DNA from: Acanthaster planci
Taxonomy: Eukaryota; Echinodermata; Asteroidea; Valvatida; Acanthasteridae
Reading direction: 5' to 3'
NCBI RefSeq assembly: GCF_001949145.1
Contig: NW_019091495.1
Coordinates: 909,795 to 947,216, forward strand
DNA length: 37,422 bases
The notes beneath the pieces were generated by a model. That model was not told the DNA's origin, did no database searches, and worked only from the letters and a program-made list of their open reading frames with translations. A program made the position numbers and the translations under genes. Position 1 is the first letter of the stretch; each line of letters begins with the position of its first letter. Positions 1-9,887 of this stretch are shown one piece after another.

Positions 1-838
1 CCTGACAATTTGGCCTAGGCCGCTTAGGAGTACTTTCAAAGATGTCATCTATGTGTTCTGAAACTCTATCTTTTAATTTCCTCCTCCTTGTCCAATAAGA
101 CAATGACTTGTACATTTTATCCCCAAACTTTAGGCCTACTTTCTGACCACCGTTAAATACACGGTCAAAATTATTAGCTGAGTACTCAGTGTTACAGCCA
201 CAAGTCCAGCAAGATGAACCTCACGGAACTTGCACAATGTACATGTACTACATATATCAATAATGTACATGTAGGGCCAACGAAGGCTCAGGCCTATATC
301 ATTTTTACTCGTCGTGATGAGGCTGAAAAAAAAACTGGGAAAACGTCTATATACAAACCTCATCTCAACAAACTGGCATGTACTTCAGCAGTATCGTGGT
401 CTTTGCAGTTGCACTGGACGGCCGGCAGATAGAGAGATACTAGGACGTGTGCTGCATGTACTGTTTGTATGCATGTACTGTATACACAGGCTAAACACGT
501 GTACAACGTAAGAACGATGCGCGCTACATTACATTGTGTACTACTACGTATACGACGAGTGTGTGCGTATAGGAGTTATTTGGCCACTTGCCAGTTAACT
601 GATGCGGACGCGCGAAATTTTGTGGTACATGCATTTTTATTTCATCATTTTAAAGCACGGACAATATTATAAAATGTTTCTAAATTTATTGTTTAAGTTT
701 TTCATTCATAAATATTTTAAAGAGGTAATTATTTTAATACAACCAAAGAAGCCATTTAATTATCTTTTTTTTTAAGTTTGACATTCATACAATTTTATTG
801 TGTGATATGCGTCGTTGTTTTAGTACGATGCGAAGTGG
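1..838. other. AT-rich non-coding flank
   Basis: No coding frame here resembles a known protein; the open frames are short and overlap on both strands. The stretch holds several ACATGTAC-type words (near 241, 262, 379, 459 and 472) and one TAGGCCTAC word near 131. I see no exon of the UGT family here. Confidence 0.5.
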
Positions 839-1042
839 AGTTGGGCCAACGTCGTGCCGATATGTGAATTGCCGTCAATTTCAGCAACATTGGGCCAACA
901 ACGGGCCAACAGTAAACTTTTTTTGCGAAGGTTAGGAAAACCTTCTGTTATTGGACCAACAATGGGCCAACATCTCTCAGCCAACACCGATATTTGGCCA
1001 ATGAATCAACCATGAACCAATGTTGGCCCAACGTAAGCTTGC
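839..1042. repeat. GTTGGGCCAAC-rich short repeat, MITE-like
   Basis: About 200 bp carry at least six variants of the near-palindromic word TTGGGCCAAC (near 841, 890, 902, 951, 963 and, inverted, 1021). GTTGGGCCAAC-type sequence stands at both ends in opposite orientation, and a 7-bp stem (GAAGGTT/AACCTTC) sits near the centre around 927-946. The layout suggests a small foldback or MITE-like element or a degenerate minisatellite. No target-site duplication was identified. Confidence 0.4.
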
Positions 1043-1779
1043 CATATGGGTGGCTCTCTTTAACAACCTGTCTCTGATCTGTCGCCATCACAGCCCTACT
1101 TAAAGACATGTATCTTAGTGCCTGAAATACAAACTGCAGAATTGTCACTAACTTTGAATCCTAGTGTAGCCTAGACCTGGGTGCTATTGTCCCTCAAAAC
1201 CCGGTAACGCAAAAGAGGGGAACAGATACAGGACTTTCAAAAAAGAATTTAGTTGTTTTATTCACCATACTCGGTGCATGACCTTCCGCACGCGTCGTCA
1301 GAACAACAACTACTGCCTACGTGACACTAGAGCTCTACAAGACACAGCATGTATCACAATGTATAACATAGCATAGCAATTGTATAACAATTTCTAAGGC
1401 CGTCCGGGCACTTTTCCAATTTCCCTCCCGCGCCCGCCAAACCACAACACCCCAAAATAGAAACCAATTTCCGGTGCGCACACAGCACAAGAGAAACAGG
1501 TCAGGGCACTCCACCGGTGGACTTCAGCGCCGCCGGCGGCGTACGAAAGATTAACATGGCTATAAAACATGAAAAAGGCTATACAAATGTCCGTTACACT
1601 AATGTCTTCCAAAATGAAAATGACTCGACAATTTTACTTACACCGGCGTATTCCTCAGAGTTTGGACTTTTATACGAGCACTCTAGAGCTTCTGCAAACT
1701 GCATTTTTTTCGACGTATGGCGCCTTGAAAACCAGGCCTGTAACATTTCTATGCTGACCATGGGCGGCACCCACATACG
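1043..1779. other. 3' flank of the gypsy element, possible LTR remnant
   Basis: This stretch lies downstream of the gypsy pol reading frame (which is on the - strand). It has no convincing protein-coding frame. It carries an AATAAA on the - strand near 1257-1262 and is the expected place for a 3' untranslated region and 3' LTR. The matching 5' LTR is absent because the element is truncated, so LTR edges cannot be set by comparison. Confidence 0.35.
1257..1262 (-). terminator. AATAAA polyadenylation signal, - strand
   Basis: The - strand reads GTGAATAAAACAAC here, about 520 bp downstream of the last open pol frame of the gypsy element. Position and sequence fit an LTR-type poly(A) signal, but a six-base signal alone is weak evidence. 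Confidence 0.35.
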
Positions 1780-2400
1780 TCACCCAGGATCCTGGAGGCA
1801 GACTCCGGCGGCCCCCGCTCCACACCGGGGCTGGGGGTTCTTCCTCAGTCTGCGTCCCCGTCTCCACTGAGCAGCGCAGGGGGGCGGTCCCGGCCGCAGC
1901 GGCAGCCGCGGGGGCCCGAGGGCCGGGGGCCGCACTGGAAGGCGAGTCCGACTGATCTCGTCGTTCTGGCCGGCCCCGCGACCCTCGCCTTCGGCGCCAA
2001 GAGGGCACTGGCGGCGAGGGCTCACCTGCACCAGCTGACCGGGGGCGTGCCGGGCGGCTCCCTCCGGAGGACCGACAGGGGGGAGTGACTGCTCCATGGG
2101 GAACTCGTCACCCCCCAACTCCCCGCCACTGGCGAAGACCTCCGGGACGTCAGGATCCTCCGCCCGAATCTGGCCAACGAGGACGTGGTCGCAGTGTCGG
2201 TGGTGCCGATCCCGCATGTCCGAGCGGTAGAAGCAGCGGCCACAGCCCCGCTCACAGGTATAGGGCCGGGTGGCGAACAGCTCTGGACACGCCGACCTCA
2301 GGTGTCACTGCAAGTTGGTCCGCTGGCAGAATTCTCGCTGACAGTGGGGGCAGGCCAACCGGTCCATCCCGGGGAGAGAAATAGAGGGAGATTCAGGAGT
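1780..2400 (-). pseudogene. gypsy pol C-terminal tail with two zinc fingers
   Basis: Downstream of the integrase the same frame encodes two compact zinc-finger-like motifs. The first has CPHC, then 12 residues, then H-x4-C. The second is C-x3-C-x12-H-x3-C around CERGC and RHHRHC. An in-frame TGA interrupts the first finger between NLQ and HLRSAC (near 2305); it looks like a CGA to TGA change because the frame continues unchanged. After the fingers, about 130 residues rich in Pro, Gly and Arg run to a stop at 1780. A zinc-finger tail after a gypsy integrase could bind nucleic acid or influence target choice; that role is inferred. Confidence 0.6.
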
Positions 2401-3733
2401 CAGCGTGGAGCAGAATCGCGCCGGGCGCCGAACCCGCCGCCCTTTGCGAGTCACGTGCGCTCCCCCCGCCTCCGGCTCGCACGGCGATGGTTCCGCCGGC
2501 GCGCTGTCTCCCTGGCTGCTTGGGTCAGAATTCTCCCCGCTCGACACGCCACCGCTCCGGCCCGGGTGTCCCGACTTCGCCCCATCAATCGGTTCCAGTG
2601 CGGTCCCTTCGTCAATGGGGGGAGACGGCCCCCGCAGGCAGGACTGAGGGCCGGATCCGCTGGCTCCTTGCCCCCCTGCCCGCGCTAGCGCCTCCTCGGC
2701 CAAGGCTCTGCGGGCTGCGCGCTCCCACCATCCAAGCTGCACGTCGCCCAGGTAGCACTTGAGCCGACTGCGATGCACGATCTGAGCCTTCGCTCGGGCG
2801 CTACGCTGCACTTTGTAGGTCACGTCGTTGAGGCGTTGTAGCACCGCGAAGGGTCCGTCCCACCACCGTTGCAGCTTGGGGGAGCGGCCGACCTTCTTTT
2901 TTTGGGTGAATAGCCAAACAGCCTGGCCGGGCTCGAACCCCCACTCCTGGGCGTGACGGTCGTACTGCTGCTTCTGGTAGGGAAGATGTTCGTCCCAGTA
3001 GGCCGTTATTCTCATCCACAAACATGCTCAGCATGGTCTTCACGGTACGATTGAACCGTTCGACCATACCTTCGGACTGGGGGTGGAACGGAGTCGTCCT
3101 AGTCTTGTGGATGCCCAACAGCTGGCAGACCCCACGGAACAGGCCCGCCTCGAACTCCCGCCCTTGATCCGTGTGGGTCTCGAGGGGTGTCCCGAAGCGC
3201 GTGATCACCTGCTCCACGAGGGTCCTGGCCACAGTCTCGGCCGTCTGATCCGGAAGGGGAAACGCCTCCACCCACTTCGTGAAATAGTCCGCCACTACCA
3301 TTATGCTGGTGTTTCCGGCCTTGGTTCGGGGCAGGCGTCCGGTAAGGTCAATGGCAATCCGCTCCATGAGGGCCCCCACCAGGTATTGTCGAAGCGGAGC
3401 TCTCCTGGGACGCGGCGGGGACTTCTTAGAACCGCAGAGATGACACTTCTGGCACCACTCCTCAGCCTGCCGTCTCATCTCCCTCCAATACACAGGAGCC
3501 TGCCTGAGTCGGGCCACTGTTCGAGCGACCCCGGGGTGTCCAGCAGTACGGTGGTTGTGGGCAAGAAGTAGAACCTCTGGCACCCTGGCCTGCGGGACGG
3601 CGATCTTCCAGGTGGGGGCCCCCCGTCGGCCCTTGCCCACTTCACCTGTAAGACCCCGCGGAATAGGCGCAGTGTGTCCCATCTGGACCACCAGCTTTTG
3701 ACCCCGGCACCAAGGTTGGAGATGTCCTCCCAT
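2401..3733 (-). pseudogene. gypsy integrase region
   Basis: The frame covering 2801-3733 contains an HHCC zinc-binding module (HNHRTAGH and CQKCHLC) followed by the DDE catalytic core. Visible catalytic positions are the Asp in AIDLTG, the Asp in HTDQGREFE and the Glu in SEGMVERFNR. A frameshift near 3010 passes to the frame covering 2305-3021, which carries the downstream GPF-type module (WWDGPFAVLQ). The enzyme would insert retrotransposon cDNA into the host chromosome. The frameshift and the downstream stop make this copy inactive. Confidence 0.85.
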
Positions 3734-4560
3734 TCAGGCCGGTCGCTCCCCGCCACCAGCCACTGGCGGACCGGTCCCAGCTCCGGGTCGTCTTGCTGCT
3801 CCTGAGCTAGCTTGCTCAGGTCCCAGACCTCGGGAACCCCGTCCAAAATAGAGTCATCCTCCTCTCCGTCCATGTCGGCTGTCGCAACTAGGGACTCGTC
3901 CTCTGCCTCCGGAGGGCAGCTCCGAGGGGGGTCCGAATCCGCCGGAGGGGCCGGCCCCGTGTAACATTCTTGGTCAACCTCCAGGGAACGCCCGCACTGG
4001 CCGCAGGGTATCCGAGAGACGGCCTCAGCGTTGGTGTGTTTCCGCCCCGCTAGGTGTTCTATGTCAAACTCGTAGCACCCCAGCCTCTGCAGCCATCTGG
4101 CTGTCTGCCCCTCTGGCTCTTTGAAGTTAAAGAGCCAGCGCAGCGAGCCGTGGCCTGTCCTCAACAAGAAGCGTTTCCCCAACAGGTAGTGCTTAAAATA
4201 GTGCACGAAGTGCACGACCGCCAGGAGCTCCTTCCGGGTCGTGCAATAGTTACTCTCCGCCTTGGTCAGGACCCGACTCCCATAGGCCACAACCCGCTCT
4301 CCGTGCTCCCCCTCCTGGGAGAGAACGGCCCCGATCGTGCAGTTGCTGGCATCGGTATCCAAGATGTAGCGCCTCCCTGGGTCCGGATACCGCAACACCG
4401 GCGCCGTTGCAAGGGCATCCTGCAGGTGTTCAAACGCCGTCTGGCAGGCATGGGTTCAGACGAACTCCCTCTGGCTCTTGTTGGTCAAAGCATGGAGGGG
4501 GCGGGCGATCTCGCTGAAGCGGGCAATAAACCGCTGATAATATGACGCCAGGCCCAGGAA
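3640..4560 (-). pseudogene. gypsy RNase H and connection region
   Basis: The frame 3475-4398 holds the RNase H fold: YILDTDASNCTIGAVLSQ with the first catalytic Asp, KELLAVVHFVHYFKHYLLG, and a conserved stretch ending in the WLQRLGCYEFDIEHLAGRKH block. It degrades the RNA strand of the RNA/DNA hybrid. The upstream part, just after the RT thumb, carries an in-frame TGA near 4456. An acidic linker (rich in Asp, Glu and Pro) separates it from the integrase, and a frameshift near 3620 leads to the integrase frame. Confidence 0.85.
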
Positions 4561-4574
4561 GCATCGGACCTGCG

Positions 4575-5490
4575 TCACGTTCGTCGGCCTTGGCCAACTA
4601 CGGATCGCTGCGACCTTAGCGGGGTCCGTCCGCACCCCTCCGCCGACACCAAGTGGCCCAGGAAGGACACCTCCGTCTTGAAAAGGTCACATTTCTTCGG
4701 TTTCAGTTTGAGTCCGGGGGTCCGGAACCGCCCCAGTACCGTGGCCAGCCTAAGGTAGTGCTCCTCAAAGGTCCGCCCCCAAACTATCACGTCATCCAGG
4801 TAGACGACGGCCACTTGCCACTGGAGACCCCGCAGGACGCGCTCCATCAGACGCTCGAAGGTGGCCGGAGCGTTACAGAGCCCGAAGGGCATCACGGTAA
4901 ACTGGTAGAGGCCGCTTTATGTCCCAAAAGCCGTCTTCTCCTTGTCATCTTCCGCCATGCGGACCTGCCAGTACCCGCTGGCCAAGTCCAGGGTGCTGAA
5001 CCACCTGGCTTCCTCGAGTGCGTCTAAGTTATCCTCTATCTGAGGGATGGGGTAGGCATCCTTCGGGGTGGCTGCACTGACCCGTCGGTAGTCAACGCAG
5101 AAGCGGACAGACCTGTCCTTCTTCCGCACCAGGACCACCAGCGACGACCACGGGCTGTGCGACGGTTCGATTACCCCATCCGCCGGCATCTGGTCAACCT
5201 GACTCTGGGCCTCCAACCGTTTGTGGATCGGAAGCCGCCGGGGAGCTTGCCAGATGGGTGGCGTCGTCCCTGTGTTGATTGGGTGGTGGACCCAGTCGGT
5301 TTGGCTGAGCCTGCCGTCCGGCCCGGTGAAGGCACCCTGGAACTCTACCAGCAGGCTCGCCAGCCGTTCATGTTCCTTGCCGTCCAGATGGGCCGCTTCC
5401 CGGTCCGGAAGGTCCTGCAGGTGGGCGGGCACACTATTGCCTGAGCTCCGAGAAGAGCCTCCCTGGCAACCGTGGCCCGCTGGACCGCCC
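4575..5490 (-). pseudogene. gypsy reverse transcriptase
   Basis: Frames 4917-5432 and 4575-4895 cover fingers and palm: RFCVDYRRVSAATPKDAYPIP, STLDLASGYWQV with a catalytic Asp, VMPFGLCNAPATFERLM, and the YLDD box with the catalytic pair in VVYLDDVIVWG. An in-frame TAA (4917-4919) splits the palm between KEKTAFGT and SGLYQF, and a frameshift near 4640 breaks the thumb. Coding similarity fades near 5490, so protease and gag are missing. The domain would copy element RNA into cDNA. Confidence 0.88.
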
Positions 5491-5618
5491 AGTAGCTATT
5501 GTGTCCTCAACATTGTGAGCCACCGATTTAAGGGATGGTGCAAGTGATGCTGACACAACGTAAAGGAGTGAAACAACAAAGTATGAGTGAAGAAAAGCTC
5601 GCTTGAATGGGGTTCAAA

Positions 5619-5686
5619 CCCCAGTTTCTTTTTTCATATACAAAAATTTATACCCAAGTTTCTTTTTTTCATATACAAGAAATTAT
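5619..5686. repeat. 34-bp tandem duplication, two units
   Basis: Two adjacent units each read CCCA(A)GTTTCTT, a T-run, CATATACA and an A/T-rich tail, differing by a few bases and T-run length. This is a local tandem duplication with no coding role. It lies directly after a small palindrome, GGGGTTCAAACCCC (about 5610-5622). Confidence 0.6.
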
Positions 5687-7185
5687 TACACTTGCATTGT
5701 TTTATCAGTTCAAATGCCAATTTAAGGTGTGGCAACATTCTGAACTGTTACAATCAAAGGGTCACCAAGAGACCATATTCCAGTTATAAGGGTGACGGAA
5801 CTTACATAATTAAGGTAATTCAAAAGATGTTAACATTGTAACATTTTATTCATAATTTACAGAAAAATATTAAGCTTTTCAAAAAAGTTATTTAACTACC
5901 CTAAAAAATTTAAAAAAATAAAAGGGGTTCAGATCTGCTTGGTTGGATTGGCCCAATTTGATGACAAGAAGCTAAGATACGGCATCTGGCCAAGAATTAC
6001 TTTTGAACAAGAGTTAAAATCTTACTTTATTGCTTTTGAAAAGTTATGGAGTGCATAAAAATCTGGTTACTACTCAAGAAAGGTTTACAGAGGGGTTAAC
6101 ATGAGGGGTTTACATGTGAACATCAAGAGAAAAGCATGTATTGCAGTGCAATATGGATTAAACATCCATACATCGAGCCAGACACAAGTAAATGCTTTAA
6201 AATGAGAACAGAGTAAAAATTAAAATTGTTAAAATTGCAACTTAAGAAATCAAATTTAAAATATTTAACACAGGAAAACTCAAGTCAACAATCAACTCAA
6301 CCAACCATCTCAATGCACTTACCAGGACCATGATTAGTAATTCATGATGTGGGCAGAAATATAAGGAGACTGACAATGAAGTGAAAAAGAATACTGCACC
6401 AGACCACAAGCAAACCAAGTCATTTTTTTACATTTTTTGTAGTTTTTATTTAACCTGTTAATGTTATCACCACAAACTTTAGCACAAAAATGACTTCTAC
6501 ATGATAAGCTGACAATGTTTCAACTAAGCTGAATAAGAAATAAGACTTTGGTCTTGAATCTCTAATATACTGATATTAAAATGTATGAACTCACCTTTTA
6601 TAAAACAACGCTATCTTGACGATTTCTAACTAGGGGCCTACATGTATTATGTTGCCTCCATTTTTGTCGTTCGCGTTCTGTCCCGCGTCATCTTTTCGCA
6701 ATTTTGGGGGCTGGATCTGGCCTCTTCGGTATCGGTATACCGTAGAAATTCAACCCCCATTTGCGTTTTTTAGGCACTGCTTCCAACAACTGCCCAATTA
6801 TTACCTTGAAATTTATGCAATTTTGAGTGGGAAAGATCAACACCTTATGCACGTTGCACACGGACGACAGCAAAACGGAAGTTGTCTGTGCCTGTAATTT
6901 CAGCGCTTCGGGTTGACGCAAGATCGATATGCGCCCGCTTGAGTTGGCAGTCCATTGTTTTTTCTCCTCCAATTTTATGATGAAATTAATCGGGAAAATT
7001 TTATGCCAGCCCGTTGGATGAGTACCCGACAAACATGACTTACCCGACCACGCCTTAACCCAGACTTGCTGGATTGGTAGATGTTACGTCCCAACTTTGT
7101 TCACTGCCCTCAAATTTGGTCAGTGCCAACTGTGTCGACTGAGTTGGAGGAAGGGAACAGGAGCAAGCAATGAAGGGCGGAGGGT

Positions 7186-7196
7186 AAAATGGCGGC
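7186..7196 (+). promoter_or_regulatory. YY1-like motif AAAATGGCGGC
   Basis: The 11-mer fits the AANATGGCGGC consensus associated with YY1 at TATA-less promoters. It lies in a purine-rich, CpG-containing patch about 620 bp upstream of UGT-1 exon 2, so an internal start site is conceivable. A single motif match is weak support. Confidence 0.3.
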
Positions 7197-7818
7197 GGTA
7201 TTGGGAACGAAACAACTGTATTCTGCTGTGTAATTGCCATCAAAATATAAATGTCCATTTTTCTGATTTATTCATGAAGATATTTCGGTCACTGTGTCGA
7301 ACCAAAGGCCCTGCAAATTGTCTCACCGACTGAACTCTTCATCGTGTTGTGGAACCTAAGATTTCAACACGTGGTGCATGTATTGCATCCTCAGCTGCAA
7401 AAATTAAAAAAAAAATTGAATCAAGCGGACATTCTTTCCATGAATATTTCAATAAGAAGAAAGCTTAAACTATTCCACTCTGTACATTAAAAAAGCTGTG
7501 AGCAAACTTTTCGACTTTTTGTGTGAGGGCAACAAGGTGATTTTCCCAAGTGGGGCTATAGACGAAGTTGGGAGTAACATTGACAACAGTGTGGGTCTTG
7601 TCGCTGCAGCACATTAACTTTTAAGTGGAGAAGGCAGTGGAGTGGCGTTTTCCGAATTGAAAGGGGTATTACTGAGCAGTTCGAAAAATGTGATGCCCAT
7701 GGCGTTTCAGATTGAGTTAGATCATCTCACTTCGGGATTGGAATAATGTACCGTTCTGTAATTTTACAACAACGATTACAGTACTTTTTCGCGGTCCAAT
7801 GATTCTATTTGCATCCAG

Positions 7819-8143
7819 GACTGGATTGCCAATGGATCCGTCTTACATACCAGAGCGTTTTATGGGACTTACCGACAGAATGACATTTCTTCAGCGACTC
7901 AAGAACGTCCTAGGTTACTATTATCACACCTTCGTGCATTTTCATATGGGCTTTGGTAACTTCGTTGCTTACGATAAGTTGAAAGCCAAGTATAACATCA
8001 AGCCGGAGATCAGCACACTAGAGTCACACAAGCAAGCTTTGCTGTACTTTATGCACGGGAGCTTCGGACTGGAATTTCCTGGACCTTTTCAGCCTAATAT
8101 AAAGTATGTGCTTTATCATGCTGGATCGAGCCCCAATCAAACG
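7819..8143 (+). CDS. UGT-1, exon 2 (UDP-glycosyltransferase)
   Basis: This exon encodes the linker between acceptor and donor domains of a membrane UDP-glycosyltransferase. It begins with TGLPMDPSYIPERFMGL and includes SFGLEFPGPFQPN. UGTs transfer a sugar from a UDP-sugar to small lipophilic molecules in the ER. The acceptor is TTGCATCCAG before 7819 and the donor is GTAGGT at 8144. The exon starts with the last base of a split Trp codon (phase 2), exactly complementing the TG left at the end of the UGT-2 first exon, and ends in phase 0. No stop or frameshift is present. The first exon of this gene is not visible in the window. Confidence 0.88.
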
Positions 8144-8762
8144 GTAGGTGATCTTAAACAACTTTCTTTGCACCTCTTGGAACAATCGTGGAGCCTTGAA
8201 TTGGCTAACTTACAGTAATATACTCTACATGGAATAAATTTACTAAAATGGCCAGGTTTGCTAGAGCCCTCGCAGGGTTGGTGATTCTGCCCCAAGATTT
8301 CGGGTTTTCCTTGCTTGGCACAAGTATAAAACATTTGTCAATAGTTTTCTCAGTTCTGTCTGACAAAGGGTTTGTATTATAAGCTGTGTAGTATTCATCA
8401 CATGTTGTTAACTGAGGCGCTCCAGATGTCTACCATGGGGGAGAATAAAGGCCAAATGCCATTTCTATGTAGAAGTCACGACTGTCAGAAAATAGTATAT
8501 GCCATACTCTAGTTGATCCTGAGGTTTTTGCCCTTGGATTGTGTCAGAAGCATGTAGGCCTAATTTGTTCAGAGGAATCAAAACGCGAGACTTTGTAATT
8601 GGTGTCAATTTGGTTAGCCAAATTGTACTCCGTTCAAATGTCACCTCAATTACCAAGTTAATAGTTGAACTGAGTAAGTTTCGACCTTAGCAGTAAAACT
8701 TTGGGTTATCATGATTCGATGCATGCGAAGTCATTATGATCAGGAACTACAAAACTTCACAG
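8144..8762 (+). other. UGT-1 intron between exons 2 and 3
   Basis: About 620 bp of non-coding sequence bounded by a GTAGGT donor and a TTCACAG acceptor. No other element is recognised in it. Confidence 0.7.
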
Positions 8763-8991
8763 ATCGACAAGGAAGTTGCTAAGTTCCTGGATACTGCGCC
8801 AGATGGGGTGATGCTGTTCTCCCTCGGTTCTTTTGTGAGGACGTTAGGGCAGGAACAAGGCCAACTCTTCGCAGACGCCTTCGCTTCTCTCCCGCATCGT
8901 GTGCTGTGGCAGTCAACTACAAATTTAACGGGACTCCAGCTAGGAAACAACACAATGGTTGCCAGATGGTTGCCGATGGTGAAAGTCATGG
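8763..8991 (+). CDS. UGT-1, exon 3
   Basis: Encodes the start of the UDP-sugar-binding domain: IDKEVAKFLDTAPDGVMLF, SLGSFVRTL, HRVLWQ and NTMVARWLP, which match the conserved order in UGTs (FSLGS, then W and WLP before the donor signature). The chosen acceptor (AG at 8761-8762) keeps phase 0 with exon 2; an alternative AG at about 8733 would not. The donor is G|GTAATA at 8992, leaving phase 1. The frame read through the donor runs on into unrelated residues, which supports a splice here. The partner exon lies 14.5 kb away, beyond the Polinton. Confidence 0.87.
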
Positions 8992-9131
8992 GTAATACTT
9001 ATGCTAATAGTGATTCTTATGTGTTGTTCTATATCAGTCATTTCTTCAAAGAAAAACCGGCGAATCCTAAATGGACCCTGACTCTAGGTCTTATAATGCT
9101 ACTCTTTTTTCTTTAATAATTATGGATTGAT

Positions 9132-9240
9132 TCACTGGCGTATCCAGGTTTTGAGTCGGGGGTACAGGGGATTAAACCTATTTTTTAATGAAACATTATC
9201 CTGGAAATAATCCGACCTCCCTCCCAGAAAGATGTTGGCG
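9132..9240 (+). repeat. fragment of a dispersed repeat (TGGCGTAnCCA end)
   Basis: CACTGGCGTATCCAGG followed by a G-rich tract resembles, in opposite orientation, the segment at 29440-29505 that reads CCACTTGGCTACGCCACCG. The shared core is TGGCGTAnCCA followed by G-runs. Two copies in one window suggest a common interspersed element end. The limits are guesses. Confidence 0.35.
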
Positions 9241-9369
9241 CAATCACTTCCTTTTTAAATGCAACGTGTCTTCCCCTGCGCCCCTGCCCTCGTAGGTAAG
9301 TAGTGAAAATTTCAATCGGGGAGCGTTTCCTGTCCCCCGAGTGAACGACAATGGCGCCAAGTACACAAA

Positions 9370-9465
9370 AATATTTCGAAATCAACATTTCGAGGGAATG
9401 AAATGCTTTTGAGGGAACGAAATAATTCTTCGAGGAAAAGAAATAATATTTCGAGCGAGCGAATT
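9370..9465. repeat. degenerate tandem repeat, about 20-bp unit
   Basis: Four loose copies of a unit like TTTCGAGGGAACGAAATAAT follow one another (near 9386, 9408, 9428, 9451). It stands about 70-160 bp left of the first Polinton gene, so it could be part of the element's eroded end or independent intronic minisatellite DNA. Confidence 0.45.
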
Positions 9466-9534
9466 AAAAAAAAATTCTCATTTTGTCTGTTCCCTAACGG
9501 CCTCCGTGTACAACTGCATGCATCCAAAAACTTT

Positions 9535-9855
9535 TTGGCTTGTTTTAATTCATACGACTGCCAAAATTCAAATGCCTTGAACTGTTGCGAGGACTGTTAC
9601 GAGTGCGGCAATTGTATCGAATGTTTTGGTTGTACATATTGCACCTGATGCGTAAATTGTGTCGAGTTGGAAGGAATGGATCACATGGTGCTCGTAGATA
9701 GTAAGCATAAAAAGCCGAGGCACGCGCGAGAAAACGAGCCACTGCCCGATTTAGCGACTAAACTCGACACAGATTTATACAAAATTGGATTAATTATTGA
9801 ATACGACGTTGACGTCGAACATTTAATTAAAGTAGAAATCCCACCTGAGTTATAA
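9535..9855 (+). pseudogene. Polinton Cys-rich CxxC-repeat protein
   Basis: The frame carries a run of Cys at two-residue spacing (CCEDCYECGNCIECFGC) and then, after an in-frame TGA at 9646-9648, resumes with CVNCVE and a charged tail of about 60 residues ending at 9855. The second Polinton copy has a longer related Cys-rich gene (35339-35641), also with an in-frame stop immediately before a Cys codon. Repeated CxxC pairs could bind metal or form disulphides; function is unknown. No ATG can be fixed for the start, because the frame is open leftwards into non-homologous sequence. Confidence 0.5.
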
Positions 9856-9887
9856 CTGAGGTTGATTTTTTGGACGATTAATAAAAA

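Larger units (their letters stand above)
1257..5500 (-). mobile_element. 5'-truncated Ty3/gypsy retrotransposon
   Basis: A run of - strand frames gives, in transcription order, reverse transcriptase, RNase H, integrase zinc finger, DDE core, GPF module and a zinc-finger tail, the Ty3/gypsy order. The region is clearly GC-richer than its flanks, and the change to AT-rich DNA near 5500 marks the truncated 5' side. No gag, aspartic protease, primer-binding site or 5' LTR is visible. Several in-frame stops and frameshifts show it is dead. It may sit in intron 1 of UGT-1, if that gene's first exon lies left of the window. Confidence 0.9.
5501..7818. other. non-coding stretch between gypsy element and UGT-1 exon 2
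   Basis: AT-rich DNA with no recognisable exon. If UGT-1 has a first exon left of the window, this is intron 1 sequence. It holds a short tandem duplication near 5619-5686 and a YY1-like site at 7186-7196. I looked for a signal-peptide exon like that of UGT-2 and found none. Confidence 0.5.
8992..9534 (+). other. UGT-1 intron, left of the Polinton
   Basis: Intronic DNA before the first recognisable Polinton coding sequence. It contains a dispersed-repeat fragment near 9132 and a short degenerate tandem array near 9370-9465. The left terminus of the Polinton must lie within or near this stretch, but no terminal inverted repeat could be matched to the right side. Confidence 0.45.

Noticed and set aside
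2085-5547. Several long + strand open frames (for example 2185-2688, 4054-4545, 4653-5027, 5221-5547)
   Set aside because: They are antisense to the gypsy pol domains in GC-rich DNA, where stop codons are rare; no motif supports them.
5590-5640. tRNA-derived SINE or tRNA, from GGGGTTCAAACCCC resembling a B box
   Set aside because: No A box at proper distance, no cloverleaf on either strand; the palindrome alone is insufficient.
8733-8762. Alternative acceptor for UGT-1 exon 3 near 8733
   Set aside because: It would break the phase with exon 2; the AG at 8761-8762 gives phase 0 and a normal UGT sequence.
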